From the NCBI GenBank assembly GCA_964489705.1, contig CAZAZQ010000014.1, forward strand, positions 9,993 to 73,992: a DNA stretch of 64,000 nucleotides, given 5' to 3'. Source of the DNA: CAZAZQ01 sp964489705. GTDB lineage: Bacteria; Zixibacteria; MSB-5A5; GN15; FEB-12. Shown one piece after another: positions 52,057-60,904 of this stretch. Under the pieces are notes generated by a model. The model had not been told where the DNA came from and searched no databases. It saw nothing but the letters and a program-made list of their open reading frames with translations. The position numbers were made by a program, and so were the translations under genes. Every line of letters starts with the position of its first letter. The first letter of the stretch is position 1.

Positions 52057-54756
52057 TTACCAGCCAAGAATCTGCTCAAGATTCTTATTTATCTTCTCGA
52101 TCCGGTCTTGGTAATCTTGTTTTTTGGCTTTCTCCCGTTCGATGACTTCTTCCGGCGCGTTGGCGAGGAAATCGGCGTTCGCCAGCTTCTTGGAGGTCTT
52201 TTCGAGCTGGGTCTTTATCGTTTGCAGTTCTTTCTCCAAACGCCGTTTTTCCACTTCGATGTCAATCAAACCGGCTAAGGGCACGAAAATTTCCGCCCCC
52301 GAAATAACCGCCGACGCGGAGAGAGGGGGTTTTTTGATATCGGTGCCGGTGTGGAGCTTTTCGATTTTCGCCAGCGACCGGAAATACTCGATATGCTGTT
52401 GGAGCAATTCTCCGAAAGCGGGATTGTCCACCCGGACGTACAAGTCAGACTTTTTGCCGGGGTTGACGTTCAATTCCGACCGAATTGTCCGCACCGCCGA
52501 GACCACGGCTTGGATTTGTTCCAGTCGTTGTTCCAACTCATCGTCTTTATAGGCACCGTCGGTGGTCGGCCAGGCTTCGTTCATAATTGTCCGTTCGTCA
52601 TCTTCGTTGAGATGTAACAGATCGAGGCAAATCCGTTCGGTGACAAACGGCACGAAGGGATGGAGGAGCTTGAGAATTTGGAACAGCACATAGGTTGCCG
52701 TGTTCAGGGAACCTTCCCGAATGGGTGTTCCCGGGCGATCGGGTTTAATCAACTCGATATACCATGAGCAGTAATCGTTCCAGACGAAGTTGTACAAAGT
52801 CTTTGCCGCCGCCGAAAGACGGAACTCCGCAAAGGCTCGGTCGACCGTTTCAATCGTCCGCTCCAAGCGCGAGAGGATCCAGCGGTCAAAAATGACCAGA
52901 TCGTCGCTGATTTTGTCGATGACGGCAGGCTTGCCTTCCAAGCGCATCATGACAAAGCGCGAAACTTGATGGAGCTTGTTGACGAAATTGCGTCCGATTT
53001 CAAAGGTGTTCTTGCTTATCCACGGGTCTTGCCCGTCGGGGGTGGCAAGCACCAGCGAAATCCGCAAGGCGTCGGCGCCGTACTTGTTGATGATTTCCAA
53101 CGGGTCGATGCCGTTGCCGAGGGACTTGGACATTTTCACTCCGTTGGCGTCCCGCACGGTGCCGTGGATGTAGACATCCGCAAAAGGCGCTTCGCCCATA
53201 AACTCATACCCTGCCATGACCATCCGCGCCACCCAGAGGAAGATAATTTCCGAAGCGGTACTCAGGACTTTGGTCGGGTAGAATTTTTTCAGCTCCGGGG
53301 TTTCTTCAGGCCAGCCCATAACGGAGAAGGGCCACAACCACGAAGAGAACCACGTGTCGAGAACATCTTCGTCTTGCACCAAGCTTTCCGGATCATAGCC
53401 GGGACATTGCTCGGCGGTCGGTCGAGTGGGCGAGACGAAAAACGTTCCGTCTTCGGCGTACCAGACGGGGATGCGATGTCCCCACCAGAGTTGGCGGGAG
53501 ATGCACCAGTCACGGATATTTTCCATCCAGTGGAGGTAGGTCTTCGACCAGTAGTCGGGGTGGAAACGAATTTTTCCGCTTTTAACCGCTTCGATGGCGG
53601 GCTGGGCAAGCTCGCTCATCTTGACGAACCATTGCTCGGACAAGTACGGTTCGACAACGTTATGGCACCGATAGCAGGTACCCGCCGTCAGTTGGTATTT
53701 TTCCGTCTTTTCCAACAAGCCTTTCTTTTTCAGTTCTTCGAGCAGTTGCTTGCGTCCTTCGTAGCGATCGAGCCCTTTCAGCTTCCCGGCGTTTTCGTTC
53801 AGGGTGCCGTCGGTGTTGAGAATATTTATCTCCGGGAGGTCGTGACGGCGAGCAATTTCAAAATCGTTGGGATCATGCGCCGGAGTGACCTTGACCACAC
53901 CGGTGCCGAACTCCGGATCGACGTAGCTGTCGGCGACAATGGGGATTTCCCGCTCGATAATCGGCAGGATGACCGTCTTGCCGACGTACTTTTTGTACCG
54001 GGCATCCTTCGGGGAAACAGCAAGCGCCGTATCACCGAGCATGGTTTCCGGACGGGTGGTGGCGACAGTCAGGTATTCGTCGGAGCCTTTGATTTTATAT
54101 TTAATGTACCATAAGAAGCTGTCGAAATTTTTGTGTTCCACTTCGTCGTCGGAGAGGGAAGTCTGGCAAGAAGGGCACCAGTTGACGATGCGGTGTCCTT
54201 TGTAGATCCATCCTTTTTCGTACAGGTGGGTAAAGACCGTCGTAACCGCCTTCGACAATCCCTCATCGAGAGTGAAGCGGCTTCGTTCCCAATCACAGGC
54301 ACAACCTATTTTTTTGAGTTGCCCCAAGATTATTTCTTTGTTCCGGTTTGCCCATTCCGCGGTCCGTTTGACAAATTTCTCCCGTCCCAATTCCCGACGA
54401 GTGATGCCTTCTTTTGCCAACTGTTTTTCCACTATTACCTGTGTGGCGATACCGGCATGGTCGGCGCCGGGGAACCAGACCGCTTCGTATCCTTCCATGC
54501 GGTGTTTGCGGATGAGGATGTCTTGAATGGTATTGTTCAAGGCATGGCCAAGGTGGAGGATATCGGTGACGTTCGGAGGGGGAATGACAATGGAATACGG
54601 TTTCTTCGTCGTAAAGGGATCACCGTGAAAATAGTTTCTCTTCAGCCATCGCTGGTATAACCGGTCTTCGACTTCCGTCGGGGAGTACGCCGCCGATTTC
54701 TTTGGTGCCGTTTTCTTTTCCTTGCTCATACTCATAATGTTCTTTATATTCGCCAT
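52057..54756 (-). CDS. valS: Valyl-tRNA synthetase
   Basis: An 899-residue class I synthetase: HxGH motif in PPPNVTDILHLGHALNNTIQ, the CP1 editing domain (about 190-400), the KMSKS loop in DANGVKMSKSLGNGIDPLEI, an anticodon-binding domain and the C-terminal ValRS coiled coil (LIDIEVEKRRLEKELQTIKT). The zinc-like CPSCQ motif is present. Downstream in-frame ATGs (54735, 54729) are alternative starts because the first 9 residues are not conserved-looking. It is convergent with the dockerin-protein gene. Confidence 0.97.
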   Translation of the reverse strand: MANIKNIMSMSKEKKTAPKKSAAYSPTEVEDRLYQRWLKRNYFHGDPFTTKKPYSIVIPPPNVTDILHLGHALNNTIQDILIRKHRMEGYEAVWFPGADHAGIATQVIVEKQLAKEGITRRELGREKFVKRTAEWANRNKEIILGQLKKIGCACDWERSRFTLDEGLSKAVTTVFTHLYEKGWIYKGHRIVNWCPSCQTSLSDDEVEHKNFDSFLWYIKYKIKGSDEYLTVATTRPETMLGDTALAVSPKDARYKKYVGKTVILPIIEREIPIVADSYVDPEFGTGVVKVTPAHDPNDFEIARRHDLPEINILNTDGTLNENAGKLKGLDRYEGRKQLLEELKKKGLLEKTEKYQLTAGTCYRCHNVVEPYLSEQWFVKMSELAQPAIEAVKSGKIRFHPDYWSKTYLHWMENIRDWCISRQLWWGHRIPVWYAEDGTFFVSPTRPTAEQCPGYDPESLVQDEDVLDTWFSSWLWPFSVMGWPEETPELKKFYPTKVLSTASEIIFLWVARMVMAGYEFMGEAPFADVYIHGTVRDANGVKMSKSLGNGIDPLEIINKYGADALRISLVLATPDGQDPWISKNTFEIGRNFVNKLHQVSRFVMMRLEGKPAVIDKISDDLVIFDRWILSRLERTIETVDRAFAEFRLSAAAKTLYNFVWNDYCSWYIELIKPDRPGTPIREGSLNTATYVLFQILKLLHPFVPFVTERICLDLLHLNEDDERTIMNEAWPTTDGAYKDDELEQRLEQIQAVVSAVRTIRSELNVNPGKKSDLYVRVDNPAFGELLQQHIEYFRSLAKIEKLHTGTDIKKPPLSASAVISGAEIFVPLAGLIDIEVEKRRLEKELQTIKTQLEKTSKKLANADFLANAPEEVIEREKAKKQDYQDRIEKINKNLEQILGW

Positions 54757-54888
54757 CCAAAATTATACTGCCGGACAGATTGCTTTTTTGTGAAGGAAAG
54801 TATACCTATCTCTTCCCCGATGTCAAGGGGCGAAATAAACGAGCTCTCTGTCGGGCATAACCGTTAATTTTAGCTATTATCGTCAGAT

Positions 54889-55680
54889 ATGACAGATTTT
54901 GCAAGTATCGTTTTTGATGAGAGCAAACCGCCGTTCGAGCGGCTTCGGGCGCTGTTTGCCCTGTTGCGCTCGCCGGAAGGGTGCCCCTGGGACAGAAAGC
55001 AGAACCACCGGACGTTGCTTCCTTACCTCATTGAAGAAGCCTACGAATTTATCGAAGCCGTGGAAAAAGAAGATTATGATGAGATGAAAGAAGAGTTGGG
55101 GGATTTGATGGCGCAGGTGGTGTTCCACGGTCAACTGGCGGAAGAAGCGGGCAAGTTTACGGTTGATGATTCCATCGTCACTATTGTTGAGAAACTTATC
55201 CATCGCCATCCCCATGTCTTCGGTGAACAAAAAACACTATCGCCGAGCGAGGTGCGGGACCAGTGGGAAAAAATCAAAGTCGATTCGGGAGAAAAATCGT
55301 CGGTGCTCTCGGGGATTCCTTCTTCGATGCCGGCATTGACCATGGCGTTTCGCATCGGCGAGAAAGCCGGTGGGGTCGGCTTTGACTGGGAAGAGGCGGA
55401 GGAAGTCTTGGAGAAGTTGCACGAGGAGATTCAAGAGATTCGTACCGCCATGAAAACCCGCAATGCGAACGAGCTCTCTGATGAAATCGGCGATTTGCTG
55501 TTTGCCACGGCATCATTAGCGCGCAAGCTCGATGTCGACCCCGAACAGGCACTGAAAAAAGCGTTGAGGAAGTTTCGAGAACGTTTTGAGAAGTTGGAAG
55601 AAGAAGTACATCGTTCCGGTAAGACGTTCGACGCCTATACGCTGGATGAATTGGAAGAGATATGGCAGCGGGTCAAATGA
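54889..55680 (+). CDS. mazG: Nucleoside triphosphate pyrophosphohydrolase MazG
   Basis: A 263-residue tandem-domain MazG. Its first domain has CPWDRKQNHRTLLPYLIEEA YEFIEA and EELGDLMAQVVFHGQLAEE, with the EExxE...ExxD metal motifs. The second domain is typical too (FRIGEKAGGVGFDWEEAEEV, NELSDEIGDLLFATASLARK). It hydrolyses NTPs, including damaged ones, to NMP and pyrophosphate. It is divergent from valS with a 132-bp gap. Confidence 0.95.
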   Translation: MTDFASIVFDESKPPFERLRALFALLRSPEGCPWDRKQNHRTLLPYLIEEAYEFIEAVEKEDYDEMKEELGDLMAQVVFHGQLAEEAGKFTVDDSIVTIVEKLIHRHPHVFGEQKTLSPSEVRDQWEKIKVDSGEKSSVLSGIPSSMPALTMAFRIGEKAGGVGFDWEEAEEVLEKLHEEIQEIRTAMKTRNANELSDEIGDLLFATASLARKLDVDPEQALKKALRKFRERFEKLEEEVHRSGKTFDAYTLDELEEIWQRVK

Positions 55681-56040
55681 GAGAAGCGCAGCCGCCCTTT
55701 CTTGAGAAAGAAAAAAGCGTATAGGCAACTCTTTCGAGAGCAGGGAAACATCTATACATAAAGAGATTTTTATGAAAAATTGTTATTTTTTTGTTGCTTT
55801 TGTATTGGAGCGGGGTGTAGGTTAATTTGTTAATGAAGGTTAAAAAGGAAAAAAATGAACGTGGAAGTAAGACACACGAAGGACGTTAACATGGAGAAAA
55901 GGCTCTGCGGAGTCTTTGGGTAATGCGAAGGAGGAATGCCTATGACGTGACAGATCGCACGGATGCTTTCGTAACACGTTAAGACGACGAACAATGAAGT
56001 TGTGTAGAACTTAGGGAAACACAAGTTGAGGAATGAAAAG
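55681..56040. other. Gap upstream of the 56041 outer-membrane protein, with three short open frames
   Basis: No family gene lies in these 360 bp. Three short plus-strand frames occur in series: 55772-55825 (17 codons, hydrophobic start MKNCYFFVAFVL), 55855-55923 (22 codons, with AAGGA before its ATG) and 55923-55982 (19 codons, start overlapping the previous stop as TAATG). They could be leader peptides or chance; none resembles anything I know. Confidence 0.3.
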
Positions 56041-57276
56041 ATGAAAAAAAGCATATTTCTTTTAATTGGTTTACTGTTGTTGTTGAGTGTGAGCTCTTTT
56101 GCCACGCAAACCCGAGTCATGACGATGGGAAACAACAACATGATTCTTCTCGACGATGAGAACATCTGGTTGTTCCCATCGCGCATCAATGATTACCCGA
56201 ACATTGCCATTGCCGATTTCGGGTACTACAACAGCGATTTTACCGATTTCGGAATCAACTGGCAATTCGACCAAGAAAACCCGTGGGTGTTGGGAACCTA
56301 TTTCCATAACTGGGAGAGAGTCACGCCGGGAAGCAGTTATTTTCGGGGTGTCTTCGGTTCTCCGTACGGTTATAGTCCCGATTTTGTTCCGTTTGATTGG
56401 AGCTTGATGTCCAACCAACGGATAGACCTGTTCTACGGACGTCAGCTTTCCGGCAAGCCGTTTGGGTTCCATTTTGGTGCCATCAGCTCTTCTCAGAAGT
56501 ATGATGAACCTGATGCCAAGGACGAAGAAGGATTTAAAGTTTATAATTTTGACTTCGGCTTGACGCTGCAAAACGGGACGGTTGATGTTGCGGCTGGGGC
56601 CTCCTTTATGACTTGGACCGATAAGGCGACCTGGGTTCCCGATTCCACGGCATGGGATGAAACCAAACCGGCCGGCAATAATTTCATCTATGCTCACGGA
56701 CGCTATTTCTGGCAGCAAACCCCCACTTACACGGTGATTCCTCATGTCGGCATTTACTTGGGGAAAAACGAAGCCGAGTACTATTGGATGCCCGACAGTT
56801 TGAGTCAGACCGATAAGTATACGTGGACGGTGTTTGACCTCGGAAGCGGTTTGCAATATTCACCTTCCAATGATGTTATTGCCGTGTTGGATTTCGGCAT
56901 TATGTTTGACAAGGTGAAAGGTGAATTCACTCGTCCGCGTGCCGGTTTACCCGACACCACCGATGAGGCGACGGAAACCATCAATTCCCTCCCCTATTTC
57001 AAAGTTGGGTTGGATGCCAAGGTCTTCAACTGGATGGACGTACGTTTCGGGACGACCTCCTACTGGGATAGAAGAACTCTCGAAAATTCGGGCGGATATA
57101 ACTTCAAACGTAATTATGCAGACAACGACACCCATTTTGGATTTGGTTTCCACTGGGGGAATCTGCATGTCGATACGTACACCGACGCCGACTTGCTGTT
57201 GGACGGCTTCTATTTCATTTCCGGCGAAAGCAATTATATGAACTGGTATATCTCCGCCCTATACGAAATTCAGTAA
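56041..57276 (+). CDS. Outer-membrane beta-barrel protein of unknown function
   Basis: A 411-residue exported protein. The signal peptide is MKKSIFLLIGLLLLLSVSSF, cleaved near ATQ. The mature start (TRVMTMGNNNMILLDDENIW LFPSRINDYPN) is a pattern I associate with porin-like proteins of FCB and related candidate phyla. The rest alternates aromatic and polar residues in amphipathic strands (FGINWQFDQENPWVLGTYFH, FGFHFGAISS, FKVGLDAKVFNWMDVRFGTT) and ends in a strand finishing YEIQ. Probably a 14-18 strand barrel; substrate unknown. A terminator follows. Confidence 0.78.
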   Translation: MKKSIFLLIGLLLLLSVSSFATQTRVMTMGNNNMILLDDENIWLFPSRINDYPNIAIADFGYYNSDFTDFGINWQFDQENPWVLGTYFHNWERVTPGSSYFRGVFGSPYGYSPDFVPFDWSLMSNQRIDLFYGRQLSGKPFGFHFGAISSSQKYDEPDAKDEEGFKVYNFDFGLTLQNGTVDVAAGASFMTWTDKATWVPDSTAWDETKPAGNNFIYAHGRYFWQQTPTYTVIPHVGIYLGKNEAEYYWMPDSLSQTDKYTWTVFDLGSGLQYSPSNDVIAVLDFGIMFDKVKGEFTRPRAGLPDTTDEATETINSLPYFKVGLDAKVFNWMDVRFGTTSYWDRRTLENSGGYNFKRNYADNDTHFGFGFHWGNLHVDTYTDADLLLDGFYFISGESNYMNWYISALYEIQ

Positions 57277-57298
57277 GCGTTCATCTTAGACGTAGCAT

Positions 57299-57327
57299 AA
57301 AAGCCCGGCTTTGCGTCGGGCTTTTTT
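57299..57327. terminator. Terminator between convergent genes
   Basis: AAAGCCCG, a 9-nt loop and CGGGCTTT followed by T-residues (stem 57301-57307 with 57317-57323). It lies between the outer-membrane protein stop and the end of the convergent ligase gene, whose last codons it touches. Confidence 0.8.
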
Positions 57328-58723
57328 ATTGCTCTAAGATTTCCCGATATGCCCGCACGATGAGAGCGGCGAAAAAGACAAAAAGAAAACTGAATTGCCC
57401 CCATAACCACCCCGCCTCCAAAAACGTCGTGACGAGGAAAAGTAAACTGACCGTGAAAAGCGCCAGAGAATACCCGTACCTGTTGACCGGATGGGGCGCT
57501 TTCCACACTCGTCGGGCGAGGCGGAACTGGTTTACAAAAAGCGCCACCAGCGCCGAGGCTCCGAGTATGCCCGTTTCGGCAAGATAGTGCAAAAGCAGAT
57601 TGTGTGCGGATAATCCCTTGACGAAATAAAAAAGGCGATTGAGGTGCAACGTCGGGAAGATCTCATAGAACGAACGGAAACTCCCCGGACCGACCCCCAG
57701 CAGGGGATGCTGGGTGAACGCATACCATGCCGTCTGCCATAAGAACAGCCGGGTCCTGACCGTCCCACCGGGAGAGGTGGTCATGACCGATTCAAATCGT
57801 TGGAGAACCGCAGTGAAGACGCCGGGAATAAAGGCGATGACAAAAGCGGCAAGGGCAAAACCTCCCAAGAGCAAAGTGTAGATTCTCTTTTTTACGGGAG
57901 GGAACGAACGCGATTCCTTTTTCAAAAGTTTGGCGCGACGGAGGGAGAACCATAGCACCGCCATCAAGGCAAAAAGAGCAAAGAACATCGAGGCACGGGA
58001 CTGCGTGGCGATCAAGCCGCCGAAAATGAGGAAAGTACCGAGAAGATAGAGAGCGTTTCGTCTCTCCGACCAAAGAGAGAGAGACAGCCCGACCGGGAGG
58101 GCTATCATGGCGAAATCATCAAAGGAGGCTTGCGCCAATCCGAAAGAGCGAATGGTCCCCCCCGAAGAAATGAACGGGATGAGCGTAATGACCGAGTGAA
58201 AAACGGTGACAAAAAAGAAGAATGTGAGCAGCTCGGTGAACGGGACTTTTCCGCTGAGACGGTACAACGAGAGGAAAGTGAGGGTCAAAAACAATATTCT
58301 CCCCAAGGGGTGGAGCGAGGCTTGCAAATCGTAGCCGAAAACGGCGGCGATGGCGACGGCGACAAACAAGAAAACGAAATTGAAAAAAAGCCGGGGAAAA
58401 CTCCGCGGCAGGTGAGCGCTTGAAAAGAGGTCGAACAAAGCGGCGACAATGACGACAAGGGCGCTGAGGTCGGTAAGAAAAAGTGGAATACGGGGTTCTA
58501 TCGGCAGCAAAATGAACAACGAAAAAACGTATAAAAACACCGCCAAACGGGGATGGGTTATCAAAAGAAAGGAGAAGGGAAAAAGCACCAGCGCCAGTGC
58601 AATAAGGTATCGCTCGGTAAGCACCAAATACGAAAGGACCCCCAGCGCAACAATTACCGCCCCGATGACGTACCCGGTAAAAGAAAGGGTATTCTGCCGG
58701 TTTTCAAGAGCGTGGTCTCTCAT
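57326..58723 (-). CDS. O-antigen ligase/polymerase-type membrane protein (Wzy_C family)
   Basis: A 465-residue polytopic membrane protein with about 10-12 TM helices. The Wzy_C motif region reads GGTVRTRLFLWQTAWYAFTQ HPLLGVGPGSFRSFYE, followed by a periplasmic loop with SAHNLLLHYLAETGILGASA. This is the signature shared by WaaL ligases and Wzy polymerases, which transfer or polymerise undecaprenyl-linked glycans. The two cannot be told apart here; the Kdo/lipid A genes in the window make a role in LPS or surface polysaccharide plausible. No glycosyltransferase gene is adjacent. Confidence 0.88.
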   Translation of the reverse strand: MRDHALENRQNTLSFTGYVIGAVIVALGVLSYLVLTERYLIALALVLFPFSFLLITHPRLAVFLYVFSLFILLPIEPRIPLFLTDLSALVVIVAALFDLFSSAHLPRSFPRLFFNFVFLFVAVAIAAVFGYDLQASLHPLGRILFLTLTFLSLYRLSGKVPFTELLTFFFFVTVFHSVITLIPFISSGGTIRSFGLAQASFDDFAMIALPVGLSLSLWSERRNALYLLGTFLIFGGLIATQSRASMFFALFALMAVLWFSLRRAKLLKKESRSFPPVKKRIYTLLLGGFALAAFVIAFIPGVFTAVLQRFESVMTTSPGGTVRTRLFLWQTAWYAFTQHPLLGVGPGSFRSFYEIFPTLHLNRLFYFVKGLSAHNLLLHYLAETGILGASALVALFVNQFRLARRVWKAPHPVNRYGYSLALFTVSLLFLVTTFLEAGWLWGQFSFLFVFFAALIVRAYREILEQ

Positions 58724-58782
58724 AGCCTCATGGTAGGGAAAAACCGTCTCGTTGTCAATCGGACGAAAGAGTACGAAAGTTC

Positions 58783-58811
58783 TTGTTAGCGAAAAAGGAA
58801 ATCCGTATATA
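58783..58811 (+). promoter_or_regulatory. Predicted sigma-70 promoter of the 58859 gene
   Basis: TTGTTA (58783-58788), a 17-nt spacer and TATATA (58806-58811). The start would be near 58818, about 41 nt before the ATG. Confidence 0.5.
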
Positions 58812-58812
58812 A

Positions 58813-58828
58813 AGCAAAAGCGTTGCCA
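58813..58828 (-). promoter_or_regulatory. Sigma-54-like site facing the ligase-type gene
   Basis: On the minus strand TGGCAACGCTTTTGCT has TGGCA and TTGCT boxes with the correct spacing. A start near 58802 would give a leader of about 80 nt for the gene starting at 58723. It abuts the divergent promoter of the 58859 gene. About one match of this quality in a window of this size can arise by chance. Confidence 0.3.
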
Positions 58829-58858
58829 TATTCAGTGCAGAAAGGTAGGTTCACCGTT

Positions 58859-59833
58859 ATGAAGAAAGTCTTTCTCTCCGTGGGGATAATAATTCTGGGT
58901 TTGAGCGTCACCGCAACGGCGAAAAGTAACATCAGGTTCGGTGTTGCGCCGAGCGTGATGTATACGTTCGGAGAAACCGAGTACATTATGGATATCACCT
59001 ATCTCTCGAACGGGCATATTATGACATTGAAAAGCCAGTTGGAGTTTCCCCTTGACGGTATGATGGCGGGAATGACGGCGCGTATGTACTGTGCCCAGCA
59101 AAAGTTGTATACCTGGTCGGTGGAAGTAGCATACTACCGAAATATCAACGATCCCGGCGGCATAATGAAAGACCATGACTGGATGACCGACACCTTGACG
59201 TGGTCGGTTTATAAATTTTCCTATACGGAGTCAGACGCAACGATGAAATCCCGTCTGGCGACTCTTGATGTAACTCTCCGCGTTTACCAGCACCGAAGTT
59301 TTCATATCGATTTATGGGGAGGAATACGCTACCAGAAAATCGAGCAGGATATTATCGGCTACGAAGGGTGGCAGTACGACACCGCCGGGGTGCGGCATGA
59401 CATCAGCGGGACGGAGAAAGCGATGGAATACGAGGTCACCTACAAGACACCGCACCTGGGTTTGCAAATGGAAGTAGGGTTGGAAAAAGCGTCGCAACTA
59501 CGTCTCCGCGCCGGTTATGCCATGGTTTGGACATCGGATGTCGATGACCATGTCCTGCGGTATAAAGTCGCTACCTCCGACATTAAAGGCAACGGCTTTC
59601 TGGGGGGAGTGAATTTCTTTCATCAAGTAATAGTATCCGAGCAGCTCCGCTGGTTTTTCGACCTGTTCGGCAACGTCTCATATTTCCATGCGCAAGGGAA
59701 CCAAGTCCAGCGATGGTATGGAGACGACCCGGCGACCCCAAGCGACGACACCGGCTATATCCTCTCCGGTATTCCCCATGAAATCAACAGCACGCAAGCA
59801 CAGCTTGGCGTGAAGCTCGGCGTGTTGTTTTAG
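58859..59833 (+). CDS. Probable outer-membrane beta-barrel protein
   Basis: A 324-residue exported protein; signal peptide MKKVFLSVGIIILGLSVTAT, cleaved near AKS. The rest shows alternating strands (NIRFGVAPSVMYTFGETEYI, YTWSVEVAYYRNINDPGG, FHIDLWGGIRYQKIEQDIIG, HLGLQMEVGLEKASQLRLRA) and ends in a strand, LGVKLGVLF, with a terminal Phe as in BamA-dependent barrels. Family not recognised. The ATG at 58859 is used in preference to an in-frame TTG 36 nt earlier, since it begins the signal peptide. Confidence 0.72.
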   Translation: MKKVFLSVGIIILGLSVTATAKSNIRFGVAPSVMYTFGETEYIMDITYLSNGHIMTLKSQLEFPLDGMMAGMTARMYCAQQKLYTWSVEVAYYRNINDPGGIMKDHDWMTDTLTWSVYKFSYTESDATMKSRLATLDVTLRVYQHRSFHIDLWGGIRYQKIEQDIIGYEGWQYDTAGVRHDISGTEKAMEYEVTYKTPHLGLQMEVGLEKASQLRLRAGYAMVWTSDVDDHVLRYKVATSDIKGNGFLGGVNFFHQVIVSEQLRWFFDLFGNVSYFHAQGNQVQRWYGDDPATPSDDTGYILSGIPHEINSTQAQLGVKLGVLF

Positions 59834-59856
59834 CGACAAATGAAAAGAGGAACTGA

Positions 59857-60492
59857 CTACTTCCCGACCAGCGCCGGGAAGAGCTCCGTTATACCGGAGG
59901 TGATGAATTCCACCGCAATCGCCGCCAGGAGAAGCCCCATGATGCGAACCACGATGTTCATGCCGGTTTTTCCCAGTAGCGAGGAGATGGGCGTTGCCAA
60001 ACGGAGAGAGCCCCACACGATTACCGCTACGACAATGCTCGAAAAGACAATAAAGCCGGTCTCGAACCAGCTCTGGGCTTTATGGGCATAGATGATGACC
60101 GTACTCATGGCAGCCGGTCCGGTCATAAGAGGAATGGCGAGCGGGACGACCGCAACATTGTCTTTGCTTTCGGCTTCTTCCGCTTCTTCTTTGGTATGTT
60201 TGCTGCCGCTGCGGCGAGCATGAAGCATCGCCAACGACATCAACAGGAGGAGGATTCCGGCGGCGATTCGAAAGGACTCCATGCTGATGCCGAAAAATTG
60301 CAGAATAGTGTCTCCCAAAAAGCATGCCACCGTCAGCACGATAGCAACCGACAGGGCGGCGGTGCGGGCGGTATGGGCTTTTTCTTGCGAGCTCTGATCG
60401 CCGGTGAGGCTGATAAAGACCGGAATGGCTCCGATGGGATTGACAATAACCAAAATGGCGGTGAATATCTGTATATACTGATGCAGCTCCAT
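59857..60492 (-). CDS. MarC-family integral membrane protein
   Basis: A 211-residue protein with six TM helices of the MarC/YhcE family: LVIVNPIGAIPVFISLTGDQ, RIAAGILLLLMSLAMLHARR, VAVVPLAIPLMTGPAAMSTV and RIMGLLLAAIAVEFITSGIT. The NPIGAIPxF and PLMTGPAAMS repeats are diagnostic. The old link to multiple antibiotic resistance is not supported in E. coli, and the function is unknown. It is convergent with the barrel protein. Confidence 0.93.
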   Translation of the reverse strand: MELHQYIQIFTAILVIVNPIGAIPVFISLTGDQSSQEKAHTARTAALSVAIVLTVACFLGDTILQFFGISMESFRIAAGILLLLMSLAMLHARRSGSKHTKEEAEEAESKDNVAVVPLAIPLMTGPAAMSTVIIYAHKAQSWFETGFIVFSSIVVAVIVWGSLRLATPISSLLGKTGMNIVVRIMGLLLAAIAVEFITSGITELFPALVGK

Positions 60493-60587
60493 TTACCCTT
60501 CCGCTTTTCTCCTTAAGGCAGCGTACCAAACAAAAATACTGCTTCCCGCTTTTGTTTATACCATATCAATTTCGGGTTGTCAATACA

Positions 60588-60615
60588 TTGTCATGGTATC
60601 TGCTTATTATATAAC
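60588..60615 (+). promoter_or_regulatory. Possible promoter for the 60700-63749 group
   Basis: TTGTCA (60588-60593), a 16-nt spacer and TATAAC (60610-60615). It would leave a leader of about 78 nt before the ATG at 60700. A second weak candidate, TATATT near 60683-60688, lies much closer to the ATG. Confidence 0.35.
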
Positions 60616-60699
60616 CTCTTAGGCTTTTTGTTCCCTTCCGGTAGCGGAATGTGCAATAGCCGGTTGCATTAACGGAGCGTTTGATATATTTTTTATACG

Positions 60700-60891
60700 A
60701 TGGAGGAGAAAAAGGCAAAAGAAAAGCGCCCTTTCTTGGGGATGCACTTCAAGTGTTGCAATGTGTATTCCCGCATTTACTTGAATAGGAAGGGGACGGC
60801 TTTTGTCGGGTGGTGTCCGAAGTGCGCCGCCAAAGTAGAGGTAAAGGTGTCTCCTCATGGAACAGACGCCCGTTTTTTTACTGCCGGTTGA
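60700..60891 (+). CDS. Small zinc-ribbon-like protein
   Basis: A 63-residue protein: MHFKCCNVYSRIYLNRKGTA, then FVGWCPKCAAKVEVKVSPHG and TDARFF. Cys at FKCC and CPKC make a plausible zinc ribbon, although the first CxxC is atypical (CC). Short proteins of this pattern occur in several phyla as uncharacterised conserved proteins. It precedes the metzincin-like gene by 13 bp, so the two are probably co-transcribed. Function unknown. Confidence 0.72.
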   Translation: MEEKKAKEKRPFLGMHFKCCNVYSRIYLNRKGTAFVGWCPKCAAKVEVKVSPHGTDARFFTAG

Positions 60892-60904
60892 TAGCTGAGA
60901 GAAC

